Numbered from the stretch's first letter, positions 9,649 to 20,024 are shown. The stretch: 64,000 nucleotides of DNA from Mesobacillus campisalis (GCF_000986785.1 NZ_LAYY01000011.1:1-64000), one strand, 5' to 3'. Notes: generated by a model from the letters alone, not told the origin. Numbers and translations: made by a program.

Positions 9649-10263
9649 TCATCTTTTTGTGCCTGTGACACAAACCGTCAATATAGGCCTATAATTTCCA
9701 TACGCAACCGAAACATCTTTAAAACCGGCTTCTTCCATGTCTTTTTGCATTTTGGCCCCAAGAGTTCTGGTTGTTGTTTCGTCTGCCCCATCTTCCCTGG
9801 GCTGGACCGTCAAGGCAATTCTGCCTTCAATGCTCATCATGTCGTATATTTTTTTCAGTGATTGCTCCTGATGCTCCCAAAGAGGATAATTATTTACCGA
9901 AAATACCTTATCATAAAGGTGAGATGGTTCATAATCAATGATATCCCCAGAATAAAGGCGCACTCGGCCCTGCTGGATATAATCGCGGTTTTTCCGCTCT
10001 GCCATCTGCTTCATTTTTGAAGAAAGATCGATTCCATGGATTGTAATCCTTCTTTTTGTTTCCATAAGTTCGTTTATGGCATAACCAGGACCATACCCAA
10101 TTTCTAGGATGGTATCGCCTTTATGAGGATTCAACTGGCGGATCGTCCATCTGTTTATTTTCTTGTTTTCAAGGTTCATAATGAATCCTGCGATTCTGCC
10201 GAAGATTCCCTTTGGTTGCTCAAATTGGCGGTCCATCGTATTTAGCATTCCTTTACACCTCAT
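9649..10263 (-). CDS. Class I SAM-dependent methyltransferase
   Basis: A Rossmann-fold methyltransferase of about 204 residues. Motif I is DTILEIGYGPGYAINELM, the acidic motif II region is HGIDLSSKM, and a later motif is RLYSGDIIDYEP. The target is unknown. The reading frame extends to 10308, but no ribosome site supports that start. AAGGA lies eight bases before the ATG at 10263, and another good start lies at 10248. It faces the trp operon end to end. Confidence 0.85.
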   Translation of the reverse strand: MRCKGMLNTMDRQFEQPKGIFGRIAGFIMNLENKKINRWTIRQLNPHKGDTILEIGYGPGYAINELMETKRRITIHGIDLSSKMKQMAERKNRDYIQQGRVRLYSGDIIDYEPSHLYDKVFSVNNYPLWEHQEQSLKKIYDMMSIEGRIALTVQPREDGADETTTRTLGAKMQKDMEEAGFKDVSVAYGNYRPILTVCVTGTKR

Positions 10264-10482
10264 ATTTGTTTTCCTTCTATTAACCCTTTCTTTTCCGGCC
10301 TTAAACATTTTTCAAAATAATAAATTCTGCCAATTTTATAGAAAGGATAATTGTATTGGGATTTTTTTAGAAACGTGCTGTTTGTTACAGTACTATGCCT
10401 GCCAGCTTTATATACTTAGTGTAATCACAGGTATGGAGGCATCTCCATCGAGAGAATCAGGATAAGAGGGAAAGTGACAGTA

Positions 10483-10893
10483 ATGAATGTAAACGTTGAT
10501 GTTGTGCCCATTAGGCCTGACCGCGATATTGTCAAGCTGACGGCCGTTTTTAACGGGTATCCGGGACCTGAAGTTAAAATCGTTGCCGATTTTGAAAAAA
10601 ACACTTTCGTTTGTTTTGAATGGAATTTCGATAAAAAAGAAACAAAGCCGATTAAGCCCATTGCCAGGCTGGATTCTCTGGAGCAATTCCGGAAGAAGCT
10701 TTATGAATTCCACATATGGGACTGGGAAGAAGATTATCAGGCAGATGGAATCATAGTGGATGGCATGTCCTGGTCCGTCAGGCTTGAAACGAAGGGAGGT
10801 ACTTTTAAAAAAGAGGGGCTTGAAGCCTTTCCAAAAGAATGTAAGAGATTTTGCCGATCTCTTAAGAGATTGACTGGTGTTGAGATTAAATAA
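10483..10893 (+). CDS. Protein of unknown function, 136 residues
   Basis: Not recognised. A soluble, mixed alpha/beta-looking protein with many charged residues and conserved-looking aromatic spots (WDWEEDYQADGIIVDGMSWSV). There is no signal peptide or membrane segment. A GTG start at 10474 is also possible; GAGGG at 10466-10470 is a little close for it and a little far for the ATG at 10483. It is a single gene between the methyltransferase and mnmH. Confidence 0.7.
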   Translation: MNVNVDVVPIRPDRDIVKLTAVFNGYPGPEVKIVADFEKNTFVCFEWNFDKKETKPIKPIARLDSLEQFRKKLYEFHIWDWEEDYQADGIIVDGMSWSVRLETKGGTFKKEGLEAFPKECKRFCRSLKRLTGVEIK

Positions 10894-11037
10894 AGAACGG
10901 GGATTCAAACTTCTTCCAGGTTGTTTTTCAGTTCCTTCCTGCCCAGTTGCTTGAAATCCTTAGCAGTTGGGTGTAAAATAGTGGAGTTTTAGCCGGTATT
11001 TTAATTGGCAGACAGGATCCTTGGAGGATGATTGGAA

Positions 11038-12108
11038 ATGCATGATATTACTGTTGATGAACTCGTCCAGTCGAAGAAATATGTGCCGGTCGATGTTCGT
11101 TCACCTATTGAGCACGGAGAGGCAGCCATTCCAGGTTCCGTGAATATTCCCCTCTTTACCAATGAAGAGCGCCAGGAGATTGGCATATTATATAAACATT
11201 CCGGAGACCAGGCGGCCAAATGGCGGGCGATGGAAATTGTATCCCCGAAACTGCCATCCATTTTAAATCAAATTAAGAATTTGGAGGATTCCGGCGCACA
11301 GCCTGTCATTCATTGCTGGCGGGGAGGTTCGAGAAGCAAAGCTGTAGCTTCCTTTCTGGAGTTCTCCGGAATACCATCCTTAAGGCTGGCCGGAGGCTAT
11401 AGAGCTTACCGGGAGTATATATTGGAGCAGATTCCCATGCTTTTGCCAGAGAAGGCGGTGGTTCTGCATGGCCTGACAGGAACGGGAAAAACGGAAATCC
11501 TTAAGGAACTGCAAGGAAGGGGATACCCGGTTTTGGACCTTGAGAAGATGGCCAACCACCGGGGCTCGCTATTTGGAACGATTGGAATCGGCGACGGTCA
11601 TAACCAGAAAACGTTTGATGCCCTCTTATTTGAGCGTTTAAGTGAGATAAAAGGATCGGGCTATTTCATCATTGAAGCAGAAAGCAAGCGGATAGGCCGT
11701 GCAGCGCAGCCAGAAACGATGGTGGAACGGAAAATGAACGGAACCCATTTTTTAATTTCCTGTTCGCTTGATAACAGGATTGAACGGATTTACAGGGAAT
11801 ATGTAGAGCCTTACAAAACGGAAACCTGGTTCAAAAACAATGTAGACGAGAAGGTAGAACGGATTGTCAAACGCCTGAAAAATCCCGAGTTGGCTGAAGA
11901 GCTGGAAGAGGCTCTCATCAAAGGTGATTACCGTACAGTGATTTCAATCCTGCTTGTACATTATTATGATCCGCGATACAGCCATTCCCTGAAAGAGTAT
12001 AGTGGTAAATTCATCGAGGTTTATGGAAATGATTCCGCAAAGGCTGCGGCCCTGATTGCAAAGGAATTGGATAAAAGTTACCAATCCGGCCGGGCTGCCT
12101 TAACGTAA
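11038..12108 (+). CDS. mnmH: tRNA 2-selenouridine synthase (MnmH/SelU)
   Basis: Replaces sulfur by selenium in the wobble 2-thiouridine of tRNA-Lys, Glu and Gln, using selenophosphate. The N-terminal rhodanese domain carries its catalytic cysteine at about residue 93 (HCWRGGSRSK). It is followed by a P-loop domain (GLTGTGKT, about 145-152). Length (356) matches the family. ATG 11038 is well placed after GGAGG; a TTG at 11032 is too close. Activity needs SelD, which is not in this window. Its presence implies that the cell makes selenophosphate. Confidence 0.93.
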   Translation: MHDITVDELVQSKKYVPVDVRSPIEHGEAAIPGSVNIPLFTNEERQEIGILYKHSGDQAAKWRAMEIVSPKLPSILNQIKNLEDSGAQPVIHCWRGGSRSKAVASFLEFSGIPSLRLAGGYRAYREYILEQIPMLLPEKAVVLHGLTGTGKTEILKELQGRGYPVLDLEKMANHRGSLFGTIGIGDGHNQKTFDALLFERLSEIKGSGYFIIEAESKRIGRAAQPETMVERKMNGTHFLISCSLDNRIERIYREYVEPYKTETWFKNNVDEKVERIVKRLKNPELAEELEEALIKGDYRTVISILLVHYYDPRYSHSLKEYSGKFIEVYGNDSAKAAALIAKELDKSYQSGRAALT

Positions 12109-12120
12109 TATTCAAAGGAA

Positions 12121-12150
12121 AGTGTGTGGCAGTGACCACATACTTTTTTT
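12121..12150 (+). terminator. mnmH terminator
   Basis: A nine-base stem, AGTGTGTGG/CCACATACT (one G-U pair), then a run of T residues, 12 bases after the mnmH stop. Confidence 0.7.
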
Positions 12151-12269
12151 TGCCCCTGGGTTCAGGATTTACTACTGGCGGGCACAAAAAAGTCAAAAAA
12201 ATGTCACATAAAAATTCCGAATCTTTAGTATATAATAAAAAATACAGCAAACATGGGAGGATGGATGAA

Positions 12270-12506
12270 ATGCGAGAGTCGAAAAACTGTCACCGCCGTT
12301 TCTCGGTATTAGAAGAAAATGTGGGTTTCCTGACCGATGACGGGGTGGATGTATTCATAGCCGGTGCAAGATTCCAAAAGACCATCAGCTGCGGCCATAT
12401 GGAATTTCCGGCGGAGAACCATGATATCATCCTTGCCTCTTTGATCGAGAAGAGAAGCGAACTTCCCACTCCAAAAACATTGTATATAAATTTGATGAAC
12501 TTTTGA
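12270..12506 (+). CDS. Small protein of unknown function, 78 residues
   Basis: Not recognised. A soluble protein with two cysteines, hydrophilic at the N-terminus and alternating hydrophobic in the middle. The frame is open from 12126, but that region is the mnmH terminator. GGGAGG at 12255-12260 is well spaced only for the ATG at 12270. It has its own terminator. Confidence 0.65.
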   Translation: MRESKNCHRRFSVLEENVGFLTDDGVDVFIAGARFQKTISCGHMEFPAENHDIILASLIEKRSELPTPKTLYINLMNF

Positions 12507-12511
12507 AACCA

Positions 12512-12537
12512 GCCTGGCATCCTGCCAGGCATTTTTA
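12512..12537 (+). terminator. Terminator after small gene
   Basis: GCCTGGC/GCCAGGC stem followed by ATTTTTATT. Confidence 0.75.
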
Positions 12538-12782
12538 TTGACAAAAAACATTTATTGAAAAATATGGGAGTAAAATTGCTTCTTTTGAAATTTTTGTAAG
12601 ATAAGGTTTATCAGAAAATTTTTTTCCAATGATTTCACTATCTTCGAGTTCAAAACCTTTGTACTCGTCAAGGAGCAGTGGTAAAATGACTATGAAAACG
12701 GTATCCCCTGAATTTTAAAAATTATTCATTTTTTAAGTGCGGGATTCGTTTTAACTATATAAGAAATGGTAGGGGAACTTCT

Positions 12783-15602
12783 ATGAACAAACCTGGTGCC
12801 AGTCAAGATGCCTTGTCTGGTTTTCACGGGCCCAATTTGGGATATGTCATTGAGCTGTATGAAAGGTACCTTGAGGACCCGAATTCAGTAGACCCGGAAA
12901 TGAAGGAATATTTCGACCAAGGAAATATTCCAGGAATGAATCTATCAAAATCAGAAACACATGAAACACATGAAAAACTTCAAGTCAGCGATGCTGAAAA
13001 AATAATTGCTGCACTCCGGCTGGCGGACCATATCAGGGCATATGGACATCTATCAGCAGATGTTTATCCATTGTCGGAAAGGGGCCAGCAAAACCCTCTC
13101 AATGAACCAGAAAAATGGGGAATCACTGAAGAGGATTTGGAACAGCTCCCGGCAAACTTGATTTGTCCGGATGCTCCGCCCCATGTCAAAAATGGCGCAG
13201 AAGCGATTGAACACTTAAAACAGGTGTACACAAGCACTATAGCCTATGAGTTTCATCAGGTTCATAACCTGGACGAACAGAATTGGCTTCGCCGAAAGGT
13301 TGAAAGTGGAGGGCTTATACCCAACCTTTCGCAGAAGAGACGCATCTCTCTGCTGAAGCGTCTGACAGAGGTGGAAGAGTTCGAAAAATTCCTCCATCGC
13401 ACGTTTGTAGGGCAAAAGCGTTTTTCCATTGAAGGGCTGGAGACAATGGTTCCCCTGATAGATGAGGTCATTTCGGACTCCGTGAAAGATGGAGTGGAAA
13501 CAGTCAATATAGGCATGGCCCATCGCGGACGGCTGAACGTGCTCGCGCATGTGCTGGGCAAACCTTATGAAATGATTTTTGCTGAATTCCAGCATGCTCC
13601 GAGCAAGGAACTGGTTCCTTCGGAAGGTTCAGTTGGAATTAACTTTGGCTGGACTGGTGATGTTAAATACCACCTTGGATTGGACCGCCAGATTAAATCC
13701 GAAAGCACGGCTAAAGTCCGTGTAACATTGGCCAATAATCCAAGTCACCTGGAATTTGTCGGATCTGTGGTGGAAGGGTTTACAAGAGCTGCTCAGGATA
13801 CGAGGGACCTTCCAGGAAAATCCAAACAGGACCCTTCCAAGGCGCTGTCCATTTTAATTCATGGGGACGCAGCATTTCCTGGCCAGGGAATTGTGGCGGA
13901 GACACTGAATCTTAGCGGGCTGCATGGATTTAATACTGGTGGTACCGTTCATATCATTGCAAATAATACGATCGGTTTTACCACCGAATCGTTTGATTCA
14001 AGATCAACCAGATATGCGAGCGACCTGGCAAAGGGATACGAAATCCCGGTCATCCATGTTAATGCCGATGACCCGGAAGCATGCATAGAGGCATCCCTCC
14101 TGGCGGTCGAATATCGGACGAAATTTGGAAAAGACTTCCTGATTGACCTGATTGGCTATCGGCGGTACGGCCATAATGAAATGGACGAGCCTATGACAAC
14201 CAATCCGCTTATGTACAAAATCATTCAAAAGCACCCTACAGCAAGGGAATTGTACGAGAAAAAGCTGTTATCAGAACAGGTAATTAATGAACAGCAGGCG
14301 AAGGACTTGTCCGCTGAAGTGCTGCAAAAGCTGACGTCAGCTTATGACAAGGTGCCGAAAAAAACCGAGCATCACCTAAGTGAAGTGGAAGTCCCTGATG
14401 TGATCGAAAAAGGACTGCCAAGGATCCAGACCTCCGTGCCGCAGGAAAAGCTGGCAAAAATCAATCAGGACCTCCTTAACTGGCCTGCGGATTTTAAAGT
14501 CTTTGGGAAACTTGAACGGATTTTGAAAAGGCGTTTGGACGCTTTTTCCGATAACGGCAAAATTGATTGGGCACTGGCGGAAACATTGGCGTTTGCCTCG
14601 ATCATATGCGATGGAACGCCAGTCCGGCTTACAGGCCAGGATTCGGAACGGGGAACATTTGCGCACCGGAATATCGTCCTGCATGACAGGGAAACAGGAA
14701 AAGAGTTTTCGCCGCTGCATGCATTGCCGGATGCGAAAGTCTCATTCTCCGTGCATAATAGCCCGCTATCTGAAGCAGCGGTACTTGGATTTGAATATGG
14801 CTATAATGTTTTTGCTCCTGAAACCCTGGTCCTTTGGGAAGCGCAATATGGGGATTTTGCCAATGCAGCCCAGGTAATTTTTGACCAGTACATTGCTGCT
14901 GGAAGAGCAAAGTGGGGCCAGAAGTCCGGGCTGGTCATGCTGCTTCCTCATGGCTATGAAGGGCAGGGGCCGGAACATTCAAGTGCAAGATTTGAACGGT
15001 TCCTTACGCTTGCTGCCGAAAATAACTGGACTGTTGCCAACCTGACCTCGGCAGCCCAATATTTTCATATTTTAAGAAGGCAAGCGGCGATTTTGCCAAA
15101 AGAAGCTGTACGGCCGCTTGTGCTGATGACGCCAAAAAGCTTGCTCCGCAATCCGCTTGTGGCTTCTGATCCGGAAGAATTCAGCTCAGGAGAGTTCCAG
15201 TCCATCATTAGCCAGCCAGGACTCGGAACCGATCAAGAAAAAGTCGAGAAGGTTGTTCTATGCACCGGCAAAATTGCCGTTGACCTGGCGGATAAGGTAG
15301 ATCCCGAACAGCATGATTGGCTGCAGATATTCAGACTGGAAGAGATTTATCCATTCCCGCTTGAAAGGCTAAAGAAAAAGTTCCAGGAATTCCCGAACCT
15401 GAAAGAAGTAGTATGGGTTCAGGAAGAGCCAAAGAACATGGGAGCATGGACATTTGTTGAGCCGCGCATCAATGAGGCCCTTCAGGAAAGGCTTGAAGTG
15501 GGCTATATTGGGCGCATAAGGCGGTCAAGCCCGGCAGAAGGGGAGCCGGATATCCATAAAATTGAACAGGCAAGAATCATTAACGAAGCATTGACGAAGT
15601 AG
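12783..15602 (+). CDS. odhA: 2-oxoglutarate dehydrogenase E1 component
   Basis: The thiamine-diphosphate decarboxylase of the TCA-cycle 2-oxoglutarate dehydrogenase complex. The 939-residue length is typical. It shows the N-terminal [17 protein letters not shown] segment, [25 protein letters not shown] and the cofactor region [13 protein letters not shown], followed by [12 protein letters not shown] and [17 protein letters not shown] in the C-terminal half. AGGGGA precedes the ATG. It lies in an operon with odhB, 18 bases apart. A 276-base intergenic region upstream carries a short leader-like frame (see findings). Confidence 0.97.
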   Translation: MNKPGASQDALSGFHGPNLGYVIELYERYLEDPNSVDPEMKEYFDQGNIPGMNLSKSETHETHEKLQVSDAEKIIAALRLADHIRAYGHLSADVYPLSERGQQNPLNEPEKWGITEEDLEQLPANLICPDAPPHVKNGAEAIEHLKQVYTSTIAYEFHQVHNLDEQNWLRRKVESGGLIPNLSQKRRISLLKRLTEVEEFEKFLHRTFVGQKRFSIEGLETMVPLIDEVISDSVKDGVETVNIGMAHRGRLNVLAHVLGKPYEMIFAEFQHAPSKELVPSEGSVGINFGWTGDVKYHLGLDRQIKSESTAKVRVTLANNPSHLEFVGSVVEGFTRAAQDTRDLPGKSKQDPSKALSILIHGDAAFPGQGIVAETLNLSGLHGFNTGGTVHIIANNTIGFTTESFDSRSTRYASDLAKGYEIPVIHVNADDPEACIEASLLAVEYRTKFGKDFLIDLIGYRRYGHNEMDEPMTTNPLMYKIIQKHPTARELYEKKLLSEQVINEQQAKDLSAEVLQKLTSAYDKVPKKTEHHLSEVEVPDVIEKGLPRIQTSVPQEKLAKINQDLLNWPADFKVFGKLERILKRRLDAFSDNGKIDWALAETLAFASIICDGTPVRLTGQDSERGTFAHRNIVLHDRETGKEFSPLHALPDAKVSFSVHNSPLSEAAVLGFEYGYNVFAPETLVLWEAQYGDFANAAQVIFDQYIAAGRAKWGQKSGLVMLLPHGYEGQGPEHSSARFERFLTLAAENNWTVANLTSAAQYFHILRRQAAILPKEAVRPLVLMTPKSLLRNPLVASDPEEFSSGEFQSIISQPGLGTDQEKVEKVVLCTGKIAVDLADKVDPEQHDWLQIFRLEEIYPFPLERLKKKFQEFPNLKEVVWVQEEPKNMGAWTFVEPRINEALQERLEVGYIGRIRRSSPAEGEPDIHKIEQARIINEALTK

Positions 15603-15620
15603 TAAAGGAGAGGAACAAAG

Positions 15621-16892
15621 GTGGCAGAAATCAAGGTTCCGGAATTGGCAGAAACAATAAGTGAAGGAACAATCGCCCAGTGGCTGAAAAAACCGGGTGA
15701 TGCTGTAAGCAAAGGGGAATATATTGTTGAGCTTGAAACCGATAAGGTAAACGTAGAGATTATCTCTGAACACGAAGGAGTCCTTGCTGAGCTAAAAGCG
15801 GAGGAAGGCGACACCGTACAGGTTGGAGAAACAATTGCCGTAATCAGCGAGGAAGGAACTGCAAACATCCCATCTGGGAAGGGTGGGTCTGATGCCGGCA
15901 ACCAGGGAGAGAAAGCCCCAGAGCCAGCTGCAGATGCTGGGGATGCCCCGGCGCAGGCGGCGGAAGAGTCCAAGCCTGCGGGAGCAGGGGAACGGGTTAT
16001 CGCAACTCCGGCAGCCCGGAAGCTTGCCAGGGAAAAGGGTATCGATTTAAGTGAAATTAATGCGGCTGATCCATTAGGCAGAGTCCGCAGGCAGGATGTG
16101 TCCAATTTTGAGCCTGCAAAGGCAGAAGCTGCATCCAAGCCTTCCGCTCCCCAAAACAAGCAACCGGCCAAGCCGGCTGCCGAAAGCGGCAAGCCAGTAG
16201 AGCGCGTCCGGATGTCGCGCCGCCGTCAGACCATTGCCAACAGGCTCGTTGAGGTACAGCAGACAGCCGCAATGCTGACAACCTTCAACGAAGTAGATAT
16301 GACCGCGGTCATGGAATTGAGGAAGAAGTGGAAGGATCGTTTTTATGAAGAAAACGATGTTAAACTTGGTTTCATGTCATTCTTCACCAAAGCCGTTGTG
16401 GCCGCACTGAAGAAGACTCCATATTTGAACGCTGAAATTCAGGGAGACGAGATTGTCCTCAAGAAATTTTATGATATTGGCGTAGCCGTATCGACTGACG
16501 AAGGCCTCGTTGTACCGGTCATCAGGGATGCGGACAGGAAGAACTTTGCCGAGCTTGAAGGAAGCCTCGGAGAGTTAGCTGAAAAAGCACGGACAAATAA
16601 ACTCAGCTTAAGCGACCTTCAGGGAGGCACATTTACGATTACAAATGGCGGTGTATTCGGATCGCTGCTTTCCACTCCAATTTTAAATGGCCCGCAGGTT
16701 GGAATACTGGGTATGCATACCATCCAGCTTCGCCCGGTCGCCATTGACAAAGACAGGATGGAAAACCGTCCAATGATGTATATTGCACTTTCCTATGACC
16801 ATCGGATCGTGGATGGGAAGGAAGCTGTCACATTCCTGAAAAGAGTCAAGGAACTCATTGAAGATCCTGAATCGCTGCTATTCGGAAGCTGA
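15621..16892 (+). CDS. odhB: Dihydrolipoyl succinyltransferase (E2 of 2-oxoglutarate dehydrogenase)
   Basis: The E2 core of the complex. The N-terminal lipoyl domain carries the lysine in ETDKVNVEI (about residue 43). A Pro/Ala-rich linker and the E3-binding domain ([19 protein letters not shown]) follow. The C-terminal catalytic domain has the active-site His and Asp in [13 protein letters not shown]. The start is GTG at 15621 after AAGGAGAGG. E3 is not encoded here and is normally shared with pyruvate dehydrogenase. Confidence 0.97.
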   Translation: MAEIKVPELAETISEGTIAQWLKKPGDAVSKGEYIVELETDKVNVEIISEHEGVLAELKAEEGDTVQVGETIAVISEEGTANIPSGKGGSDAGNQGEKAPEPAADAGDAPAQAAEESKPAGAGERVIATPAARKLAREKGIDLSEINAADPLGRVRRQDVSNFEPAKAEAASKPSAPQNKQPAKPAAESGKPVERVRMSRRRQTIANRLVEVQQTAAMLTTFNEVDMTAVMELRKKWKDRFYEENDVKLGFMSFFTKAVVAALKKTPYLNAEIQGDEIVLKKFYDIGVAVSTDEGLVVPVIRDADRKNFAELEGSLGELAEKARTNKLSLSDLQGGTFTITNGGVFGSLLSTPILNGPQVGILGMHTIQLRPVAIDKDRMENRPMMYIALSYDHRIVDGKEAVTFLKRVKELIEDPESLLFGS

Positions 16893-16901
16893 CGAACCAA
16901 A

Positions 16902-16930
16902 GACTCCGGACTTTTGTCCGGAGTTTTGTT
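16902..16930 (+). terminator. odhAB terminator
   Basis: ACTCCGGA/TCCGGAGT stem followed by TTTGTTTG. Confidence 0.8.
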
Positions 16931-16963
16931 TGTTTGGTGATGAAAATAGTAAGTTACGATTGA

Positions 16964-16994
16964 ATAAAAAAATCGCCGCAAGCAGCGGCGATTT
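16964..16994 (-). terminator. Terminator of the Sda-like gene
   Basis: AATCGCCGC/GCGGCGATT stem. On the minus strand it is followed by seven T residues, fitting the end of the small gene at 17006. Confidence 0.75.
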
Positions 16995-17005
16995 CCTTTC
17001 ATTTG

Positions 17006-17140
17006 TTAACGGGCCTTAAATGGCCTTAAACCTCTTCTTGAAATTTCATCCTTAAGTATTTTTGCCCATTCCTTATCACTTTCCGACTTTAATGCATCGC
17101 GATATGAGACCACCAACTGTTCATTGCTCATAATTTTCAT
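17006..17140 (-). CDS. sda: Sda-like sporulation histidine-kinase inhibitor
   Basis: A 44-residue protein that matches the shape of Sda, a helical hairpin that binds the dimerisation domain of sporulation kinases such as KinA and blocks phosphorelay input when replication is disturbed. Seen are the start MKIMSNEQLVVSYRDAL, then a charged second helix ending SRRGL. A GAGGAGG site lies seven bases before the ATG. Similarity to B. subtilis Sda is by eye (L-S-x-E-x-L-x-x-S-Y pattern), so confidence is moderate. Confidence 0.75.
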   Translation of the reverse strand: MKIMSNEQLVVSYRDALKSESDKEWAKILKDEISRRGLRPFKAR

Positions 17141-17404
17141 TTGCATTCCTCCTCGGTAGAATGGTTTGAATATTTAATTTTTTATTAAGTTTAAATTTAT
17201 TGTAAAGGTTTATGAAGCATTTGAAAACCCATAAACAAGAATTTTTTTATAGAATTGGGTGGAAACTTTTTCCTTAAATGTGGCTAAGCCGTTCACAGGA
17301 GATGTGAAGATCCTGTGACATCTATATAAATCCCAAGGAGAATTCCATATAATTAACTATAGAAATAGTGGTAATGATGATTTAAAAAACGTGGAGGTTA
17401 GCCT

Positions 17405-17677
17405 ATGAAATATATATTGTCGTTATTTTTACTATCGTTCAGCCTCCTTCTACTTATAAAAGGAATCAATCTATGGTCGATAATGGTGCATGCGGATGGA
17501 AAAGGATTAGCCATCTCTTTCATGGGTATTGATATTGTGGAACGTGTGGCAAAGGAAGCTATCCCGGGCTACGCGCTTGGCTTTACGATCGCCGCGGTCA
17601 TCCCGCTGTTCGTCTTTGCCAGCATGATTTTCAAACCCTTGCTGAAAGGGGACAAAGGAACAAGGGAATCTGTGTAA
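17405..17677 (+). CDS. Small membrane protein, two TM helices
   Basis: Not recognised by name. 90 residues, with a hydrophobic helix at about 3-22 and another at about 55-77, and a basic C-terminus. GTGGAGG precedes the ATG. No partner gene is evident. Confidence 0.65.
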   Translation: MKYILSLFLLSFSLLLLIKGINLWSIMVHADGKGLAISFMGIDIVERVAKEAIPGYALGFTIAAVIPLFVFASMIFKPLLKGDKGTRESV

Positions 17678-17799
17678 GCATAAAATAAAGGTTTTGTTAA
17701 TCTTTGCTCCCAGGATGTTTAAACCAAGCAATATTTGTGGTAAAGAGAAAATAGACACTATCACCTAGGTAAAACATCTGGGAAAGAGGGATTAAAACA

Positions 17800-18024
17800 A
17801 TGAATTTATTTAGCGAAAATGGAATATATGAAGTGGTTTACCGTGGATCTCATTTTTCATTTTTGCGCTTTATTAGAATGGATAACATTTGTGATGTTTG
17901 TTATATCACCCTTAAAAACATCCTTACAGGAGAAATGTTTACGTTTGAACAGGCAGGGGTATTGGCAATTCGCGAAACCACCGGCGCGATTGGAGCAGAT
18001 AACAGCGAAAATGAAGTTGCATAG
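17800..18024 (+). CDS. Small protein of unknown function, 74 residues
   Basis: Not recognised. A soluble small protein with two cysteines at 32 and 35 (ICDVC). It is preceded by GGGAAAGAGGG. It may share a transcript with the gene at 18078. Confidence 0.6.
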   Translation: MNLFSENGIYEVVYRGSHFSFLRFIRMDNICDVCYITLKNILTGEMFTFEQAGVLAIRETTGAIGADNSENEVA

Positions 18025-18077
18025 AGACAGTTATCTTCTTTATACTATATTGGAAGAGGATAAAGGAGATGCTGAAC

Positions 18078-18281
18078 ATGATTCACTTAGACTGGCATGA
18101 ACGCCAAACCATAAAAAAAGTAAAATGCCTGCATACGAATGCGAACAAATACATCGTCAACCGTGTGCTGACCGCCGGAAAAGAATATGAAGTCAAAAAT
18201 GAAAGCGATGAGTTTTACTTTATCATCGATAACTCCGGCAAAGTCGGAGGCTATTACAAGGATTACTTCACAAATGCATAA
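18078..18281 (+). CDS. DUF6501-like small protein
   Basis: A 67-residue protein beginning MIHLDWHERQTIKKVKC and ending in GKVGGYYKDYF. It resembles a small conserved Bacillaceae family annotated DUF6501 (recalled, not searched). AAAGGAG is well spaced for ATG 18078, less so for ATG 18069. Function is unknown. Confidence 0.75.
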   Translation: MIHLDWHERQTIKKVKCLHTNANKYIVNRVLTAGKEYEVKNESDEFYFIIDNSGKVGGYYKDYFTNA

Positions 18282-18290
18282 AACAATGAA

Positions 18291-18326
18291 AAAGAGCTGT
18301 CACTCCAAGTTGACAGCTCTTTTTCG
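18291..18326. terminator. Bidirectional terminator
   Basis: AAAGAGCTGTCA/TGACAGCTCTTTTT hairpin between the convergent small gene and yidC. Confidence 0.85.
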
Positions 18327-18365
18327 TATTTGGCAGCTGCTGTTCATTTGAAGCCTGCGGCCTTC

Positions 18366-19142
18366 TCAGGCTTTTTCAGCGTGTGGAGGTGTTTCGCTGG
18401 CCCTTACACTGTAAAGTCTTCTTGAGATAAAGGTCTGAAGGATCAGAAACGCTCCGCCGACAGTCCAATAAAGCGGAAGGGCAGCAGGTGCATTAAGGGA
18501 GAAAAGGACAATCATCATCGGCGAAAGGAGCCCCATGAACTTAAGCTGTTTTTGCTGCTCAGGAGCAAGGTTGGCCTGGGATATCTTGAATTGCAGGAGG
18601 TAGACTGCTCCTGCAGCAGCAGTAATCCATATATCCGGCTGACCGAGGTTGAACCAAAGAAAGGAATGTGTCGCAATTTCATGGGATTCCGATATGGCGT
18701 AATATAACCCCATCAAGATTGGCATCTGGATCAAAAGCGGCAGGCAGCCCGCATTTAGCGGGTTCACTCCGTGCTTTTGGTACAGTGCCATCATTTCCTG
18801 CTGCAGCTTTTGCTGTTCTTTTTCATCCTTTGTCGCTTTTAGCCTTTTCTGGATTTCATCAAGCTCAGGCTTTAATTTATCCATCTTATCCTTCATGCTT
18901 TGCTGGGTCTTATATTGCCTAAGCATTAAAGGCATCAGCACCATTCTCAGCAAAACAGTGATCAGGATGATGGCTAGTCCAAAACTGCCATGTGTCAAGT
19001 CGGCAAACAGATGGATCAGTTTTTCAAAGGGCAGTACAAATGTGCTTCGGAAAAATGTCGTTTCCCCACCCGCTGCCTGGCAGCCTGTTAAAACCAAAGC
19101 CGCTGCAGCAAGGGATAATACTGACATGGATAATTTCTTCAT
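18366..19142 (-). CDS. yidC: YidC/Oxa1-family membrane protein insertase (lipoprotein)
   Basis: Inserts proteins into the cytoplasmic membrane, alone or with Sec. The 258-residue product has a lipoprotein signal with the lipobox LTGC (Cys21) and then five membrane segments. The charged coiled cytoplasmic loop (KPELDEIQKRLKATKDEKEQQKLQQEM) and NPLNAGCLPLLIQMPILMGLY are typical of the Gram-positive family. GGAGGAG precedes ATG 19142; an ATG at 19163 is less well placed. It is not next to rpmH-rnpA, so it is probably the second paralogue (YqjG/YidC2 type). Confidence 0.93.
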   Translation of the reverse strand: MKKLSMSVLSLAAAALVLTGCQAAGGETTFFRSTFVLPFEKLIHLFADLTHGSFGLAIILITVLLRMVLMPLMLRQYKTQQSMKDKMDKLKPELDEIQKRLKATKDEKEQQKLQQEMMALYQKHGVNPLNAGCLPLLIQMPILMGLYYAISESHEIATHSFLWFNLGQPDIWITAAAGAVYLLQFKISQANLAPEQQKQLKFMGLLSPMMIVLFSLNAPAALPLYWTVGGAFLILQTFISRRLYSVRASETPPHAEKA

Positions 19143-19167
19143 TTTTCTCCTCCTGGTTTTCATTCAT

Positions 19168-19446
19168 TTAAAAAGAGGGAGAAAAATGGTTGTCCTCATC
19201 ATCAGCACTGATTTTCAATTTTACTGTCTTCAGGATTAGAATCGTTCTGTTTAGTGCAAGTCCCGCCAGGGCAATAAAAGCTGAATCGGATGCTGAAAGC
19301 CTGATTTGTGTCCTTTGGAGGGAAGAATGAACCAGAAGGCTGTCACCATTCAGCTTCCATAATACACAAAGTGTTACGCTTAGTAAGGCGCTGATATATA
19401 GAGGATAATAAACGGTAAATTCCAGTCCGTGATAAAGTTCGAACAC
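19168..19446 (-). CDS. Possible small membrane protein
   Basis: A 92-residue frame with hydrophobic stretches near both ends. GAGG lies seven bases before a GTG at 19446; a GTG at 19455 sits on top of the ribosome site. No family was recognised. It may be co-transcribed with yidC, 25 bases downstream. A non-coding alternative cannot be excluded. Confidence 0.35.
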   Translation of the reverse strand: MFELYHGLEFTVYYPLYISALLSVTLCVLWKLNGDSLLVHSSLQRTQIRLSASDSAFIALAGLALNRTILILKTVKLKISADDEDNHFSPSF

Positions 19447-19670
19447 AATGGTCACCTCAATTTTGCTTCCACAATAAAAGCATAGTCCTAGTATAAATGA
19501 TTAAAACCGGATATGGAAACACCGTGCCAAATCTCGCACCAACCGATGCACGACTTACCAGCGGCGATTTGGTTTTAAAGCCCTGAAAACAGGCTAAGAA
19601 TATAGCAACAACCAAGGAAAAGCTTTTCTTGGAGTTTTTAAGACTGGCAGCTATGAAAGGGGAAACTACG

Positions 19671-19988
19671 ATGAAAAAAGTATATGGACTGATGGTCCAG
19701 GCAGGCGATGCAAACGAAATGCTGTGGGACCGGGGAGTCTGGGAGACAGAAGAAGCCGCAAAAGAATACCTGCAGTCAGAAATGAGAAATATTAATGGGA
19801 TTTGGGTAACAGAATTGAAAGTAAATGACTCCATTCCTGAGGCGGCGGAACCAGAAGCGGAAGAAATGATCTTATGCGATCTGTGCGGAATAAAATATAA
19901 TCCCGCTGATGTGAATGTAACGGATTTTGAAGATGCGGTCTGCATAAACTGCGAGCCGGAATATCTCACCCAGGAAAACATGCTTTAA
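19671..19988 (+). CDS. Small protein with C-terminal CxxC...CxxC zinc-ribbon
   Basis: A 105-residue protein of unknown function. The N-terminal part is mixed alpha/beta (MKKVYGLMVQAGD). The C-terminal part has ILCDLCGIKYN and VCINCEPEY, a likely Zn-binding knuckle pair. AAGGGGA supports ATG 19671 rather than the more distal frame start at 19629. Confidence 0.65.
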   Translation: MKKVYGLMVQAGDANEMLWDRGVWETEEAAKEYLQSEMRNINGIWVTELKVNDSIPEAAEPEAEEMILCDLCGIKYNPADVNVTDFEDAVCINCEPEYLTQENML

Positions 19989-20024
19989 TGGATTTTAAAT
20001 CAACAGCGCATTTTTACAAAAATG

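Noticed and set aside
15503-16192. 229-codon minus-strand frame over odhB
   Set aside because: Ala/Ser/Pro-rich mirror of the odhB linker region.
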